DNA of 64,000 bases from Mallotus nudiflorus (GCA_947683625.1 CANTUR010000540.1:134001-198000); one strand, 5' to 3'. Counted from the first letter of the stretch, positions 32,676-44,555 are shown. The notes: generated by a model from the letters alone, not told the origin. Program-made: numbers and translations.

Positions 32676-33522
32676 ACCTAGTTAAGCTCTCAATTTGTCT
32701 ATTGTACAAAGATTGACAAAATAAACAATAAATTTATAATCAAGTAAAGATTAAAGAAAATATATAAAATAACCTATAAAATTGAACTAATTATCAATTG
32801 ATAATTAAAAAATTAATTAGATAATTAGTGACTAATTGATTAAATGAGATTAAAATTAATCATAATAATAAGTGCATAAATTAGTTATAAATTAACATGA
32901 CATAAAAGTAACTCATAAACATAAAAAAATATTAAATTTAAATAAAAATTAATATGATAATAAGTGAATAATTAATTAAATAAGATTGAAATAAATTTCA
33001 ACAATAAATGACTAATTAATTTTAAATTAAAATAATAAAAGTACTCTATAAAATTGAATGAGTTGTTAATTAAAAATAAAAAATTAATTAGATAATAAGT
33101 GGCTGAGTACTTATACGAGATAAAATTAATTACAATTATAAATAGCTAATTAATTATAGAGGTATTAAAGTTTTCATTTGTCTTATATACTCTACTTAAA
33201 TTTTATTTTTATTTTTTCAATTGTAATTTTTATATTTGACCTGAATTTTTTTTTTATTTTTTTAATTGTAAATTTTATATGACCTTATTTTTTTTATTTT
33301 TTTCAATTGTAATTTTTATATATGACCTTACTACTATTACAATTGACCTGACTTTTTTTATTTTTATAGTAGTAGAAGTTGACATAACTACTACTACAAT
33401 TGACTAGTAATAGTATTACGTAGATAGATCCATAGATATGGTCTTTGGGCACTTTACTTAATGCATCCAATATAACTAAATGAGGGACCGAATGGGTACG
33501 ATTAAAAGTATTTTACACTTCA
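32676..33522. other. AT-rich DNA without genes
   Basis: Very AT-rich, with repeated TTAATTAGATAATAAGTG-like phrases at 32810-33130 suggesting local duplication. No coding signal. Confidence 0.5.
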
Positions 33523-33531
33523 ATTAAATAT

Positions 33532-33945
33532 GGCCTATTATTGAAAAAAATTTAAATCTTTGCGGCCTTTTACAATTTAATCCCAATTTTTTAATTTTAT
33601 AATAGTGTCCCAATTTTAAAAATTATTTACAATATTAGCATATTAATGAATCTGGTAAAAATAGATTTAAAAAACATTGAGCTGGTATTGAGTTGTCATG
33701 CCAACAACCTAAAAATAAAAATAAGTATACGTGGATTGCTGATGTATATGTGGGAATTCATCTTTAGGTTGTTCGCATGGCAAGTCAGTGCCAACTCAGC
33801 ATTTTTTAAATCTATTTTGACTAGATTTATTAATTTGCTAATATTGTAAATAATTTATAAAATTGGGACATTATTGAAAAAATTAAAAAGTTGGGATTAA
33901 ATTGCAAAAGGTTGCAAAGGTTTGAATTTTTTTCACCCGTAAACC
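33532..33945. mobile_element. foldback MITE, 414 bp, 9-bp TSD ATTAAATAT
   Basis: The two halves are inverted copies. Left arm begins GGCCTATTATTGAAAAAAAT and includes CTTTTACAATTTAATCCCAA; the reverse complement of the right arm begins GGTTTACGGGTGAAAAAAAT and includes CTTTTGCAATTTAATCCCAA. The 9-bp duplication ATTAAATAT flanks it at 33523-33531 and 33946-33954. Long inverted ends and a 9-bp duplication are typical of Mutator-like MITEs. The loop (about 33720-33750) is short. A small open frame inside is a by-product. Confidence 0.85.
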
Positions 33946-33954
33946 ATTAAATAT

Positions 33955-34329
33955 GTATAAGAAAACTAACTAAAAAAATGATTGGTAAAAGCAATGTCTC
34001 AAGTAGTTTTGGATCTTCCAAAAAAGCCATCATTGGTGGCAACAGATGGTCGCTCAATAAAGAAAGCATGATTCTGAATATGAGGTGATAATTGTGATAA
34101 TACAAGATTCATATCCTTCAAAGACAAGTTATTGCAAACTAGTAAGGTGGTGGAGGACAATCTGGTAGGACAAAATGACGCAATAGAGATCACGATTGAC
34201 GTTGTGATGGTTATAAGAGATGAGAAAATCTCATTGATTACCTTCTCCCAAAGAATACATATAACCTTAAAACCTTGGATAAATGTAGTTGTTATGAAAC
34301 TTCTAGGAAGGTCTATTGGATACTAAATG
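33955..34329. other. unassigned spacer
   Basis: No domain recognised. It may be the 5' part of the plus-strand LINE that follows, but I cannot support that with a motif. Confidence 0.4.
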
Positions 34330-35100
34330 ATTATATTAAAACTTAAAGTAATATGGGATTGACAAAAGCATTCATAATCATTAATTTAGAAAACAACTAC
34401 TTAGTAGTGAAATTCAAGTCTGAGAGAGATGTGATCGCACTATTGATGGTCCTTGGATAATTATGGACCACTATTGAATTATTCAACCATAGACTTTATA
34501 GTTTGATAGTATGATTGATGAAATCAAGTTGGTAGTGGCTTAGATCTAGCTTCTAGAAATGCCTCTTCATTATTACTAAAAATGTGTTAGGCACTTTATC
34601 AAGCAAATGGTTGGAAGAGTCGTTCAGATAGACTATAACACATAATTTGTAATTAGAGGAAAATTTTCATATATTGCGGTTGAATTGGACCTAGGCAAAC
34701 TGCTATAATCCTAATTCCTCTTGGATAGAAAACTACAAAAGGTAGATATGAATGTCTGCTTAAAATCTATTTTGTTTATGGAAAAGTAGGTCTTGTAAGT
34801 GGGATGTGCCAAAACAGGGAATTCTAAGGCAAACAACACTGTGGTGAATAATGAGACGACAAATAAAGCGGTAACATATGATGGCAAGATGGTATAGAAA
34901 AACCCTATCTATGGAGAATGGATGATTGTACCCATAAAAGTTAGGTATAGTGGTTGAAAGGAAGGTGAGAATTTTAGGAATAAAAAATCTATGATGAAAG
35001 GATCATGATTTGATATTCTCTAAAAAGATGGTGAAGTGATTAGGGAGACTAATGGAGAGAATTATGGCATTTTACATACTAATACAAAGTTGCCTTTGGG
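34330..35100 (+). pseudogene. LINE ORF1 (DUF4283-type), decayed
   Basis: On + after stops and frame changes: KLWDPTKAFIIINLENNYLV then VKFKSERDVIALL, then THNLXLEENFHILRLNW. In plant L1 ORF1 proteins the corresponding blocks are the DUF4283 fold (W-P---F-V-DL-N-YFLV-F----D), and the T----RG-FAR--VE-DL-KPL stretch before the zinc knuckle. The RNA-binding protein is not functional here. It precedes ORF2 on the same strand. Confidence 0.6.
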
Positions 35101-35589
35101 GAGAGGAAAATTTTATTATAGTTAACTCCCAAGGCTTGCCCTGGACCAGTTGTACACAGAACCAAAAAAAGCCCAACGTTTAAAAGCCTATCCCAATATA
35201 CCGAAAAGAAAATTAAGTGCTCCCATGCAAGTCATAACCCATACCCCAAATAGGCCACTAAAAACTTAGCCACCATGAAGCTAAAGAGAAACCTTTCAAA
35301 AAAAAATGCACTTTATTATTATGCTCTTCCTTGAAAACTATTAAATACCATGCACTAATAGTTAATTAACAAATCAATATAACTTTTTTGGATGCAATGG
35401 CAGTGAAATCATTAGGGGTGGAATTCCATTCGATATAAGCAATAGTAATGACAATGATGATTTTGTCTCAAAGGATGAAGAATCAATAGATAATAGGCAA
35501 GAAATGGAGATAATATGCTTAACTAATAACCAACAACATTAATAGTTGGGTATTCGAACCTTATTTTCTTGTATTCTCTCATAATTGAC
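35101..35589. other. LINE inter-ORF region, no reading frame
   Basis: Basic and acidic low-complexity translation in all + frames, as expected for an ORF1 tail and inter-ORF spacer. Nothing can be identified. Confidence 0.4.
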
Positions 35590-37450
35590 TTAAGAATTTA
35601 TCAATCATATATTGGAATAGTCAAGGAATTACCTCTCAATTTTGGGGTGCTTTCAAATAGATAGTGCAAAGTAATAAGCCAACATTAATAGTGTTACTTG
35701 AGTTGAAACTCTTTAGAATTTAGGATGAATTTCATTAAAGCAGTGGCTTTATAAACTCTCACAAAGTTGGTGTTATGGATTTCTCTGGTGGAATCTAGTT
35801 ATTGTGGTATAATTAGTTAAAAGTATCTATTATTGAAAATAATTGGTAGCTTATTCACTTCTCTATTCAAGATGCTCATAGGACTTTATCTAATGTGACA
35901 ATTATATATAAAAAGGAACCTACAAAACCAGCTCATAAAAATTTATTCTTGCAATTAATTGTCCTTAGGTTTTGTTAGGGATTTTAGTTAAATTGTGCAT
36001 ACTTTGTAGAGATAAAATGGATCAATAATCAGAATGAGAGTGTACAAACTATTCCAAGAATGGCTAAATATGAACAAAATGCTTGATCTAGGATTTGTGG
36101 GTCCAAAATTCACTTGGTCTAGTTGGCTTTTAATCGAATGACTTAATAGAGTTATATGCAATAAAAAGTGATTCAATAAGTTCCCAAAGGTATGTGTCTA
36201 TCATCTCCCTAAGATTCAATCTAATCACCACCCCATTTTAATTCATTTTCACTAAAAAAAATAATATTTAGCTAAGATCATTTTGTTTTCAAATAACATG
36301 AATTTTTCATGATGGATTTAATTATATGGTTACTAACTTATGGAGACAGGATAATGATTATCAAAGTGCAGTATTGCAATTTGTTTATAGTGTGAAAGAA
36401 TGGAATAAATACTATTTTTATAATATCTTTAAGGCAAATCAAATCTTATGGCAAGGCTAGGTGCTATTCAAAAATCATTAGAGAAGTTCACTCTACTAAG
36501 CTTCTAACTTTATATGTTCAGTTGAAAAGGGAATAAAAGGAAGTTTTTTTTTATCGAGGTCTTTGATTGCAAAAATTTAGATTGGATTGGATGTTAGGTA
36601 AGGATGAAACGTTATATATTTTCTTAAGAAAAATATTCAATAGAGAAGAAGAAATAGAATTGATTAGTTAAAAGATGAATCTAGCAATTTGATTTTGGAC
36701 CCTTATGTTATAAAATGTCATACGATTGAATTCTTCTCTAATATTTACTCAAGCATAGGGATGCATTGCCTCTTTACCATTTCTAAGACAAATTTTTGTC
36801 TCTCTCAAATCAAAGTATGTTAGTTTTCGCTATGGAGTTTACTAATGATGAGATTTATTAATTCGATTTCGACAGGTTTGATTAGATTGTTAGCATGGAG
36901 AAATCAAAGGTTTTCTTCTCCAATAATATGAGGGAGGGAGATAAAAGATCTTTTATTACTAAGCTGGGATTCACGAGGACTAATTATCTTAATAAATAAT
37001 TAGGGTCCCTTACTACATCGTAAGCTACCAAACACACTTATAATGATGTTTTGGGTAAGGTTCAAAAAAGGTTATCAAGATGGGTAGGAGCCCCTCTCTA
37101 TTTTTCTAGTAGAATTAACTTAATTTAAATTAGTGCTTGAGGGCCATTTCCATTCCTATATACATAATGCAAGCAACTAAATGGCCAATATTCATTTGTG
37201 ATAAGATTGTAAAATGGTGTAGAAAATTCATACAAAGCTCTAGTAATGGTGTTCGAAAGGTTAATTTGATGTCTTGTAATCAACTATGCCTTCATAATGT
37301 TCTAGGAGGAGCTGGGTTAAAACACCTGAGGAACATGAATGATGTGCTAGTCCCTTATGAAAATTAGATCGGGTTTTGCGGTGAACAAAGATGCGTTTTG
37401 GGTACAAGTAGTAGCTGCTAGGTATGGTATGGATGAAATATGTTGGGATA
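35590..37450 (+). pseudogene. LINE ORF2 lacking the reverse transcriptase core
   Basis: The endonuclease start is faint (35600-35700). The reverse transcriptase C-terminal half is clear: VSMEKSKVFFSNNMREGDKR, FITKLGFTRTNYLNK, ATKHTYNDVLGKVQKRLSRW, then from 37137 SIPIYIMQATKWPIFICDKI and GVRKVNLMSCNQLCLHNVLG then GGAGLKHLRNMNDVL. These follow the order of plant L1 ORF2 after the FADD box. The stretch before it jumps at about 36880 from a pre-polymerase linker (MEFTNDEIY) to VSMEKSK, so the catalytic core (palm with FADD) is deleted. The orientation is opposite to the LINE at 24-33 kb. Confidence 0.8.
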
Positions 37451-37983
37451 TTTTCACATATAGACTAACACTTTAAAGTTTTTTCAAAAATGTCGTTGAC
37501 CAATTAAACCTTTCAATAGTGATCTTTTAATTTTTTTTTTTTAAAATGGACTGCCTTCCTTTCCTTCAAGTGGTTTTCTTATTTCTTAACATTTTTTACT
37601 GTTTTAATTTTTTTTCTTAGCATTTTTTTATTTTTTAACATCTATCTTAATTTTTTTTTCTCAACTTTTTTTCTTCAAATATTTTTTTCACCGTCTTCTG
37701 TTTTTTTCAACATTTTATTTTTCTTCAAATGTCTTTTTTGTCTCTCACTCTTTCTAAATTCATTCAACTGTAGTATCTTTTTTTTTTCTAAATTTTTGGA
37801 ACAAAAAAATTCAATGAAAATGTATTTTTTTTACTTATTCTTTCTTCAATTAAATGATTATGAACTAAACATCTTCAATGTTGTATCAATAAGCAATAAA
37901 TACAATTTTCAACTTTTATATTCTTAATGAATAAGGATTTTAGTTTTTAATTAATTTGATTAGTTTATTAACATGTCTAACAA
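37451..37983. other. T-rich low-complexity DNA
   Basis: Long T runs with CTTC interruptions at about 37510-37830 on +. No gene. It follows the plus-strand LINE end and precedes the copia element. Confidence 0.6.
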
Positions 37984-37988
37984 GTTTT

Positions 37989-38208
37989 TGAAGAATAAAA
38001 TTCAGAGAAAAAGAGAGAAAATTCAAAGGAAATATTTTTCCATGATATTCAAAGAAGGGTTACACCCCCTTATATATACATACAGGAATCCTAATTACAA
38101 CCTAATTAGGAATAGAATAATATCCTAAATAGAATAAAACTTTATTCCTAATTGTATACAAATATTTAATTCCTAATATATATAATAAAAATATTTACTT
38201 CCTTAACA
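37989..38208 (-). repeat. copia 3' LTR (220 bp)
   Basis: Plus-strand ends TGAAGAATAAAATTC...CCTTAACA. It pairs with 42541-42760. Confidence 0.95.
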
Positions 38209-38214
38209 CTCCCC

Positions 38215-38487
38215 TCAAGTTGGTGAATGTATGTCAATCATTCCCAACTTGTCAAGTGAGTCGTAGAATGCTTTTCTGGATACAACCTTTATGAGGATGT
38301 CAGCTAGTTGAGTATGAGATGAAACATATGGAAGATCAATTGTCCCTTGGTTCAAATTATCTTTTATGAAATGTCTGTCAACCTCTACATTCTTAGTTCG
38401 ATCATGTTGAACCAGATTGTTCGCAATTATTATGGCTGCCTTATTATCACAATGTAACAATATAGGCTTACGATGTTTTAATCCCAA
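38215..38487 (-). pseudogene. copia RNase H, C-terminal part
   Basis: Reads KPILLHCDNKAAIIIANNLV, QHDRTKNVEVDRHFIKDNL and VSSHTQLADILIKVVS, ending LGMIDIHSPT with a stop beside the polypurine tract. These are the CDN-AAI, RTKH-E-D-HFI and QLAD--TK words of copia RNase H. A stop or frame change near 38490 separates it from the upstream piece. Confidence 0.92.
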
Positions 38488-38499
38488 ATCCTGAACAAT

Positions 38500-39000
38500 T
38501 CACCTTACCCAGAGTAACTCACATACACTATGAGTCATTCCTCTAAACTCAGCTTCAGCACTTGACCTTGTTATAACTTTCTGTTTCTTGCTTCTCCAAG
38601 TGACTAAATTATTTCCAATAAATGTGAAGTATTCAGATGTTGATTTTCGATCAGTTTGATCTCCAGCCCAATTAGCATCAGTATAGCTAGTAATTTCATA
38701 ATCCTTATTCCTCCCAAAGAATAACCCTTTACCCGGAGAAGACTTTAGATAACTTAATACTCGGTATACTGCATTCATATGTTCTTTACTCGGAGAATGC
38801 ATGAACTGACTAACAACACTTACTGCATAAGCAATGTCTGGCCGAGTATGAGATAGGTAAATCAACCTTCCCACCAACCTTTGATACTGATCTCTATCAG
38901 TTGGAACTTGATCTTCTATGACTGAAAGTCCATGGTTAACTTCAATAAGAATCTCAGCTGGCTTACAATCAAGCATGCCTGTCTCTGTCAGTAGATCCAT
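38500..39000 (-). pseudogene. copia reverse transcriptase/RNase H connection
   Basis: 166 open codons: DQYQRLVGRLIYLSHTRPDI, AYAVSVVSQFMHSPSKEHMN, SYTDANWAGDQTDRKSTSEY, and VITRSSAEAEFRGM. The words QRLVGKLIYLSHTRPDI, YTDADWAG--DRKSTSG and SSAEAE-RA are diagnostic for copia. The D of YTDA and E of AEAE are RNase H residues and are present. Confidence 0.93.
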
Positions 39001-39720
39001 TACATATTTTCGTTGGCAAAAAGAAATTCCTTGAGCTGATCTTGCAACTTCAATTCCTAAAAAAATACTTTAAGTTACCCAAATCCTTAAGTTCAAACTC
39101 AGATGCTAACTATCTTTGCAAGATTGTTGTCTCACTCGGATCATTTCCAATGACCACTATATCATCAACATATACAATTAGCGCGGTGACTTTTCCTAAC
39201 TTCTATTTGATGAATAGTGTGTGATCAACATCACTTTTCTTATATCTGAGCTTCTTCATGAAGGTTGAGAGTCATCCAAACCATGCTCGAGGCGATTGCT
39301 TGAGTCCATATAATGCTCTCTTTAATTTGCATACTCAGTCAATACATTTAGTTCTGGGTGGTGGATCTATATATATTTCTTCATCTATGGTTCCATTCAA
39401 AAATGCATTCTTTACATCAAATTATCGAAGCGGCCAGTCCAAGTTGGCAGCTAAGGAAATAAGGACTCAGATGGTGTTCATTTTTGCTATTGGGGTAAAT
39501 GTATCTTCATAGTTAATTCCATACTTCTAAGTGTACCCCTTTGCTACCAACCGAGCTTTATATCGATTTGTGCTTCCATCTGGATTGAGTTTGACAGTGA
39601 AAATCCATATGCACCCCATCGTTTTCTTTCCTTCTGGAAGAGGAACGAGATCTAATGTTCGTTCTTCTATAATGCCTCCATTTCATCATTCATAGCCTTC
39701 TTCCAATCATCTAAGGCTTC
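39001..39720 (-). pseudogene. copia reverse transcriptase core
   Basis: Broken into several frames. Visible on minus: DDWKKAMNDEMEAL at the start (39667-39720), and the active site LIVYVDDIVV with YVDD at 39161-39172, then short eroded words before QRKYVMDLL at 39000. No long frame survives, so it is inactive. Confidence 0.85.
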
Positions 39721-40265
39721 TTGCACATTACTCAGAATAGATGTAGTAGATAATTGATTTACAGTAAGTGCATGTGAGTTAGACAAATGGTTGGTTGATA
39801 TGAAGTTGTTGATAAGGTATTTAGCTTTGGTATAAAGGTCCGGATCATATTGTTTTTTTGGAACCCCTCTATTGATTCTAGAAGGATAACAAAGTTCAGT
39901 ATTTTGATTTAAAGGAGACATGTTTACCTTATTATGCACCACATTCAGAGTTTCTTCAGCTTCTGGTGTGGTTTGGGAAAATGTACTATCTTGATTACTC
40001 AAATTTTCTTCGATGATCTGTCCGAGTGAGATGCTCATATTCAAAACATCAGATGTTTGTCCGGGTGAGATGCTCATACTTGGAACACCAGATGTCTGTT
40101 CGGGTGAGTTGCTCGGAACACTCAGAATATTTGGGAGACTCGAATTCGAAACACTCAGAATGCTATCTTCAAGCTCAAAAAGGTTTAGATTTTTCTGACC
40201 TTAAAGAGAGAACTCAGAGTGGGAGAAGAAAGGACTATTTTCATGAAACCGAACATCCCGAGTGA
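39721..40265 (-). pseudogene. copia integrase-RT linker with internal repeat
   Basis: The low-complexity linker between integrase and reverse transcriptase, rich in S, P, N and T. It holds about three copies of a repeat of 39 bases (40018-40115, TSDVLNMSISPGQ-like). Then SRINRGVPKKQYDPDLYTKA is the entry to the polymerase domain. Reading continues from the 40077 start region down to 39667. Such linkers vary in length between copia families. Confidence 0.75.
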
Positions 40266-41400
40266 CATACATCTTCTTTGTATTCAGATCATAACACTGA
40301 TATCCCTTTTGTAAATCCGCATAGCCAACAAAGATACACCGGATAACTCAAGGGTCTAATTTGCCGAGTGTCTGATGAACATATGCCGAGCATCCAAAAA
40401 CTCAGGGTTCGAGATTATTGAAGGGTGGAGATATGATGAGTTACTGAATTTTTTGAAGAGGAGTCTTAAAACTGAGTACTCGTGATGGTGTCCGATTTAT
40501 GAGGTACGCAGCGGATCAAACAACTTCTCCCTAGTATTCTCAAGGAACATTCATGTCAAATAATGATGCTCAGATAACTTCCAATAACTGTCAGTTCTTT
40601 CGTTTGGCTATACCATTATGTTGATGAGTGCCGACATAAGATGTTTGGTGGCAAATGCCCTTTTTAAGGCAGAAATCTTTGAGAATTAAGTTAACATACT
40701 CCCCACTATTGTCAGACAGCAAAACTCGAATTTTACCCCGGTATTGTGTAGCCACCATATTGTACAGATCCTGAAACTTGGAACACACATCTCTTTTATT
40801 GGAAAGTAGAGATACCCAAGTCATCTAGGTATATTCATCAATAAATGTTACAAAATATCGAGCACCAAATAGAGTAGGAATTCGAGCAGGTCCCCATACA
40901 TCAGAATGAATGGTCATAAATGGAATTGAATTTTTATTATAACTCGGTACATAAGAAATTCGGTGGCCTTTTGCTAATTCATAAACATCACACTTGAATT
41001 CCGAGTCTGTGTGGTATGCAAAAAAATTCGATTTTATTTGTCTAAGATAATGAAAAGAGAGATGACCAAGATGACGATGTCATAAGATGACTTGGTATTT
41101 ACTTGAAAAACTTCTATCAACCCTATTAAGTTGACTTGAATCATCATGCAACTCAAGATAGTACAACTTTCCACGTTTAACACCAGAGCCAAGAATCTTG
41201 CGCGTTGCAATGTCCTGAAATACACCATAATTAGGCCAAAATTTGACAGTGCAATTCAAGGTTTCAGTGATTTGGCCAACAGATAGTAGATTGCAAGAAA
41301 GAGATGGAACAATAAGAATAGTATCTAAATTAATAGAGTCGGAGTTAGATATTGATCCCTCATGAGTGACAGGTGTTATGCCTTCATTAGCAGTTAGAAT
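40266..41400 (-). pseudogene. copia integrase
   Basis: From 41400 down: LIVPSLSCNLLSVGQIT, RKILGSGVKRGKLYYLEL, then the zinc region HRHLGHLSFHYLRQ and C-VYELAKGHR, then the core with IHSDVWGPARIPTLFGARYF and VTFIDEYT, and SDNSGEYVNLILKDFCLKKG then THQHNGIAKRKN (40591-40824). HSDVWGP, D--GEY and HNG-AER correspond to the catalytic core, with the terminal E seen as K here. A stop separates the two halves near 40825. Confidence 0.9.
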
Positions 41401-41403
41401 ATT

Positions 41404-42444
41404 TTATTGGGTTGATGGACGGATGGATGTAAGATAGTGACTGGAATTTGTCATATGATCAATAGCACCTATATTAATAATCCATGTATTATTTCGAGTA
41501 AGATTTGTCATACCTGAAGTTGTATCAAGATCACCACTTGGTTTAGTAGAAGTAGTAATTGCAGCCTTACCAAGCTTTTTATGAGGCTTTCTATTGAAAT
41601 CCCACCATTCCGGATATCCCACAATTTCATAGCACTGTTCCTTGGAGTGTCCAACTTCGCCACAATGAGTACAGGTGTATATGATGGGCTTACTTAGAAT
41701 TTTTCCTTTCAATTGGGGATGAGTCTGAGCTGCTACAAGTACAGAATGGTCCATCAGTATCTTCGGTTCTTCCATTGTATGTTGCTGGTTGTGATCCCGC
41801 CGGACATAGGCATAACTGGACTCAAGATCAAGAGGTGGATCCTTTCGAAGTATTTCACTCTGAGCATTATTAAATTCCAAATCAATCCCAGCTAGGAAAA
41901 TATGTGTTCGAAGCCGGGTAATATGCTTATGGAGTGATACTACTCTATTAACATCCTCCCCTTGTGCACACGTCTGGGCATCGATTTCCTGAAATATTCC
42001 AATCAGTTCATTATAGTATGCAGGTAATGGCTTACCATTCTGACGTGTACTGAATGATTTCCAATTCAATTCGAATAACTGAGTTTCGTCAAATCCATCA
42101 TAGAAGGTTTTTAAGATAGCATCCCATATCTCCTTTACTATTAGAAGACGGATGAATCTCTGCATCAATGTCGGACTCATGGAGTCAATCAGCCAACTTT
42201 TTACTCTGTTATTATCAAGGAGTCAAGTTTCCAACGCTTTATCTCCTGCTGATGGCTTTGGCGTAGTGCCATTAAAAAAGCCAGATTTATTTCTAGCTCC
42301 AATTTGCATCTCCATGATCTGTGACCATAGATTATAGTTTTTATCATCAAGAATAATTCCTGTGGGAAAAGGAGAATTATCTTGAAGAGTTTGAATAAAA
42401 TTGGGTGTTCCATGGGATACAATGGATGTGTTTTCAATGGTCAT
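41404..42444 (-). pseudogene. copia gag and protease start
   Basis: Starts MTIENTSIVSHGTPNFIQTL. It runs in one frame with a single TGA (42223-42225, where W is expected) to the stop at 41404. It contains DDKNYNLWSQIMEMQIGARN, the gag core VVSLHKHITRLRTHIFLAGI, a CX2CX4HX4C knuckle CTHCGEVGHSKEQC, GYPEWWDFNRKP, and the protease opening WIINIGAIDHMT. In an active protease this reads WI-DSGATDHMT, so the catalytic D is N and the S is I. The reading goes on after one stop (41404) into the integrase. A single base change would suffice for each break. Confidence 0.93.
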
Positions 42445-42528
42445 GATTTTGAAGATTCATAGAATTCAAAGGGAAAGGAAAAAATAGGATTTCAAGAATT
42501 CAATAAAAAATTTGATTTCAATGGATAT

Positions 42529-42540
42529 GCTCTGATACCA
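42529..42540 (-). promoter_or_regulatory. copia primer binding site
   Basis: Minus-strand TGGTATCAGAGC, exact complement of the initiator methionine tRNA 3' end, directly at the 5' LTR edge. Confidence 0.95.
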
Positions 42541-42760
42541 TAAAGAATAAAATTCAGAGAAAAAGAGAGAAAATTCAAAGGAAATATTTTTTCGTGATAT
42601 TCAAAGAAGGGTTACACCCCCTTATATATACATACAGGAATCCTAATCACAACCTAATTAGGAATAGAATAACATCCTAAATAGAATAGAACTTTATTCC
42701 TAATTGTATACAAATATTTACTTCCTAATATATACAATAAAAATATTTACTTTCTCAACA
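42541..42760 (-). repeat. copia 5' LTR (220 bp)
   Basis: Ends TAAAGAATAAAATTC...TTCTCAACA. The first base pair of the expected TG is mutated to TA. GTTTT follows at 42761-42765. Confidence 0.93.
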
Positions 42761-42765
42761 GTTTT

Positions 42766-44223
42766 GTGTTCCTATTTGTTGTTTTTTTGTTGTTTATTGT
42801 TCTATTACAATATTTTAAATTATACTTGTTTTATTTTCAGTAAAACTTATATTTTTAAAATAAAATAGTATGATGAAAAAGAACATCATAATTAAAAGAG
42901 ACTATGATAATAAAAATATTTTATAATTCTTTAAATTTAAATTTTATAATTTCAATACATTTTTTTAGTTTTTTGTACAAAATTTTAATTAAATTATTGT
43001 GAATAATTTTTTATAATATAAATTTTATAAATAGTGAACACAAATATATGTCTGTACATCACAAAAAAGGGACATAGATTTTCCAACCAACTCAAATTTT
43101 TTATAATCGTTATCTTAACCTTCAAATTTTTTTTTATTGTGCTTTGTGGGTATATGAAAAACATTTATATTATAAAAATGTATTCGCAATAATTTAAAAT
43201 ATATTGAAATAAAATCGTACTATGATAAATTTTTTTTCTATTTTAGCATTAACTTGTTTGTTTATTTTTAAAATTTAAAATTATTTAAATATGTATATAA
43301 TAATTTAAAATATTAAAAATTAAAATAATTAAATTTATTTTTTATTGGTGAAAAAATTTTAAAAGTGATATAAGTGTTAAAAAGTAAAAAACAGTATGAA
43401 TGTTAAAAATATAAAACTTTTGGGATCAAAAGGAAATAATTAGTGTTAAAAATTTGATAAAAGAGTTTAAAATTTTAAATCTATGAAATTTAAAGGTCTC
43501 AATATACAAAATAAAACTTGGGTGGTCTAAAGCTAAAAATTGTAAATTTTAGGGGCCTCAAGATGCATTTCGCCTAATAACAATACTTAAAAAGAGAAAT
43601 TTCATTACCTATATCACATGCTAGTAAAAATAAAAATTAAAAAAAAAAGTTAGTAAAAATATTCTATAATTAATAAAAGTAATTAAAAAATAATAATTAG
43701 TGCACCAAACAAAAGAAATATAACATTAGCAAAAGAAAAAGTCAATTACTTCAATCTTTTGCATTTTTTTTTTTACGAAATAACTTATTTTATATATATT
43801 TGATAATAAAAAGTTCAAAACATATAATTAAGTTTCCAAATTTACATAATGGTTTAAAATTAGAAATATAAATTCAAAAACATATGAAATTAGAAAGATA
43901 ATTTAAAAACATGAACATTTTTTTAGATAGAGTTATTATATTAAAAAAACATTTATTTTAAAAATAACAATTATCTTTTAAAATTTATATAAGAAGAATA
44001 TTTTATAAAATTTTTAATATCTTCTAAAAATTGTTAAAATGGTTTTTATTGATTCTTATTGTTTTTAAAAAATTATTGTTTTGTATATATGAATTGTTAA
44101 AAGAATTAAAGAAAAACTATTTTAAATAATAAGAATAAATAGATTTTAGTTCTAAGTAATAGAATTTAGAGTTTGGGAAATTTTAATCTTATAGTTTTTT
44201 TATCAATCAACTTATCATTCAAC
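42766..44223. other. AT-rich DNA without genes
   Basis: No domain, inverted repeat or LTR recognised. Long A and T runs throughout. Confidence 0.6.
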
Positions 44224-44361
44224 TGTCACGACTTGAACTGAAAAACATGTGATCGACACTAGGGAATGAGAATACATAACGTAACTGAAAATCATATTAA
44301 GCCTTAAAAATTTTTGCGAAAAAGAGATAATACACTTAATAATAAAACCATTATTGACCAT

Positions 44362-44414
<53 letters not shown>

Positions 44415-44555
44415 ACACACTCCAATAATATTTCCTCTCCCAAAAATAATAATATTTAAGGTAAAAATAAAAATAATACTCTACTAATAATAAAATAATC
44501 ATAATCAATTAAAAATAATTTAATTTAGTTAATAATAAAAATTCAAAATATTACA
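44224..44555 (-). repeat. array LTR 1, internally deleted (332 bp)
   Basis: Ends TGTCACGACTTG...AATATTACA match both ends of LTR 2 (53350-53475 and about 55880-56040), but the middle (about 2.3 kb) is missing and a TA run (44364-44412) stands at the junction. The left flank is TCAAC; its duplicate on the far side is lost. Confidence 0.85.

Larger units (their letters stand above)
37989..42760 (-). mobile_element. complete-structure Ty1/copia element, TSD GTTTT
   Basis: A 4772-bp copia element in minus orientation, with 220-bp LTRs at both ends (37989-38208 and 42541-42760), about 95% alike by eye, a polypurine tract (CTTGAGGGGAG on minus, right of the 3' LTR), an exact primer binding site (42529-42540) and the 5-bp duplication GTTTT (37984-37988, 42761-42765). 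All domains are in the copia order: gag, protease, integrase, reverse transcriptase, RNase H. Point stops, frameshifts and a protease change make it inactive, but it is structurally the best preserved element in the window. Confidence 0.95.

Noticed and set aside
33646..33849. Plus-strand frame of 67 codons
   Set aside because: Lies across the inverted arms of the MITE, so it is not a gene.
44215..44508. Minus-strand frame of 97 codons with a long IY repeat
   Set aside because: Translation of the TA microsatellite in the deleted LTR.
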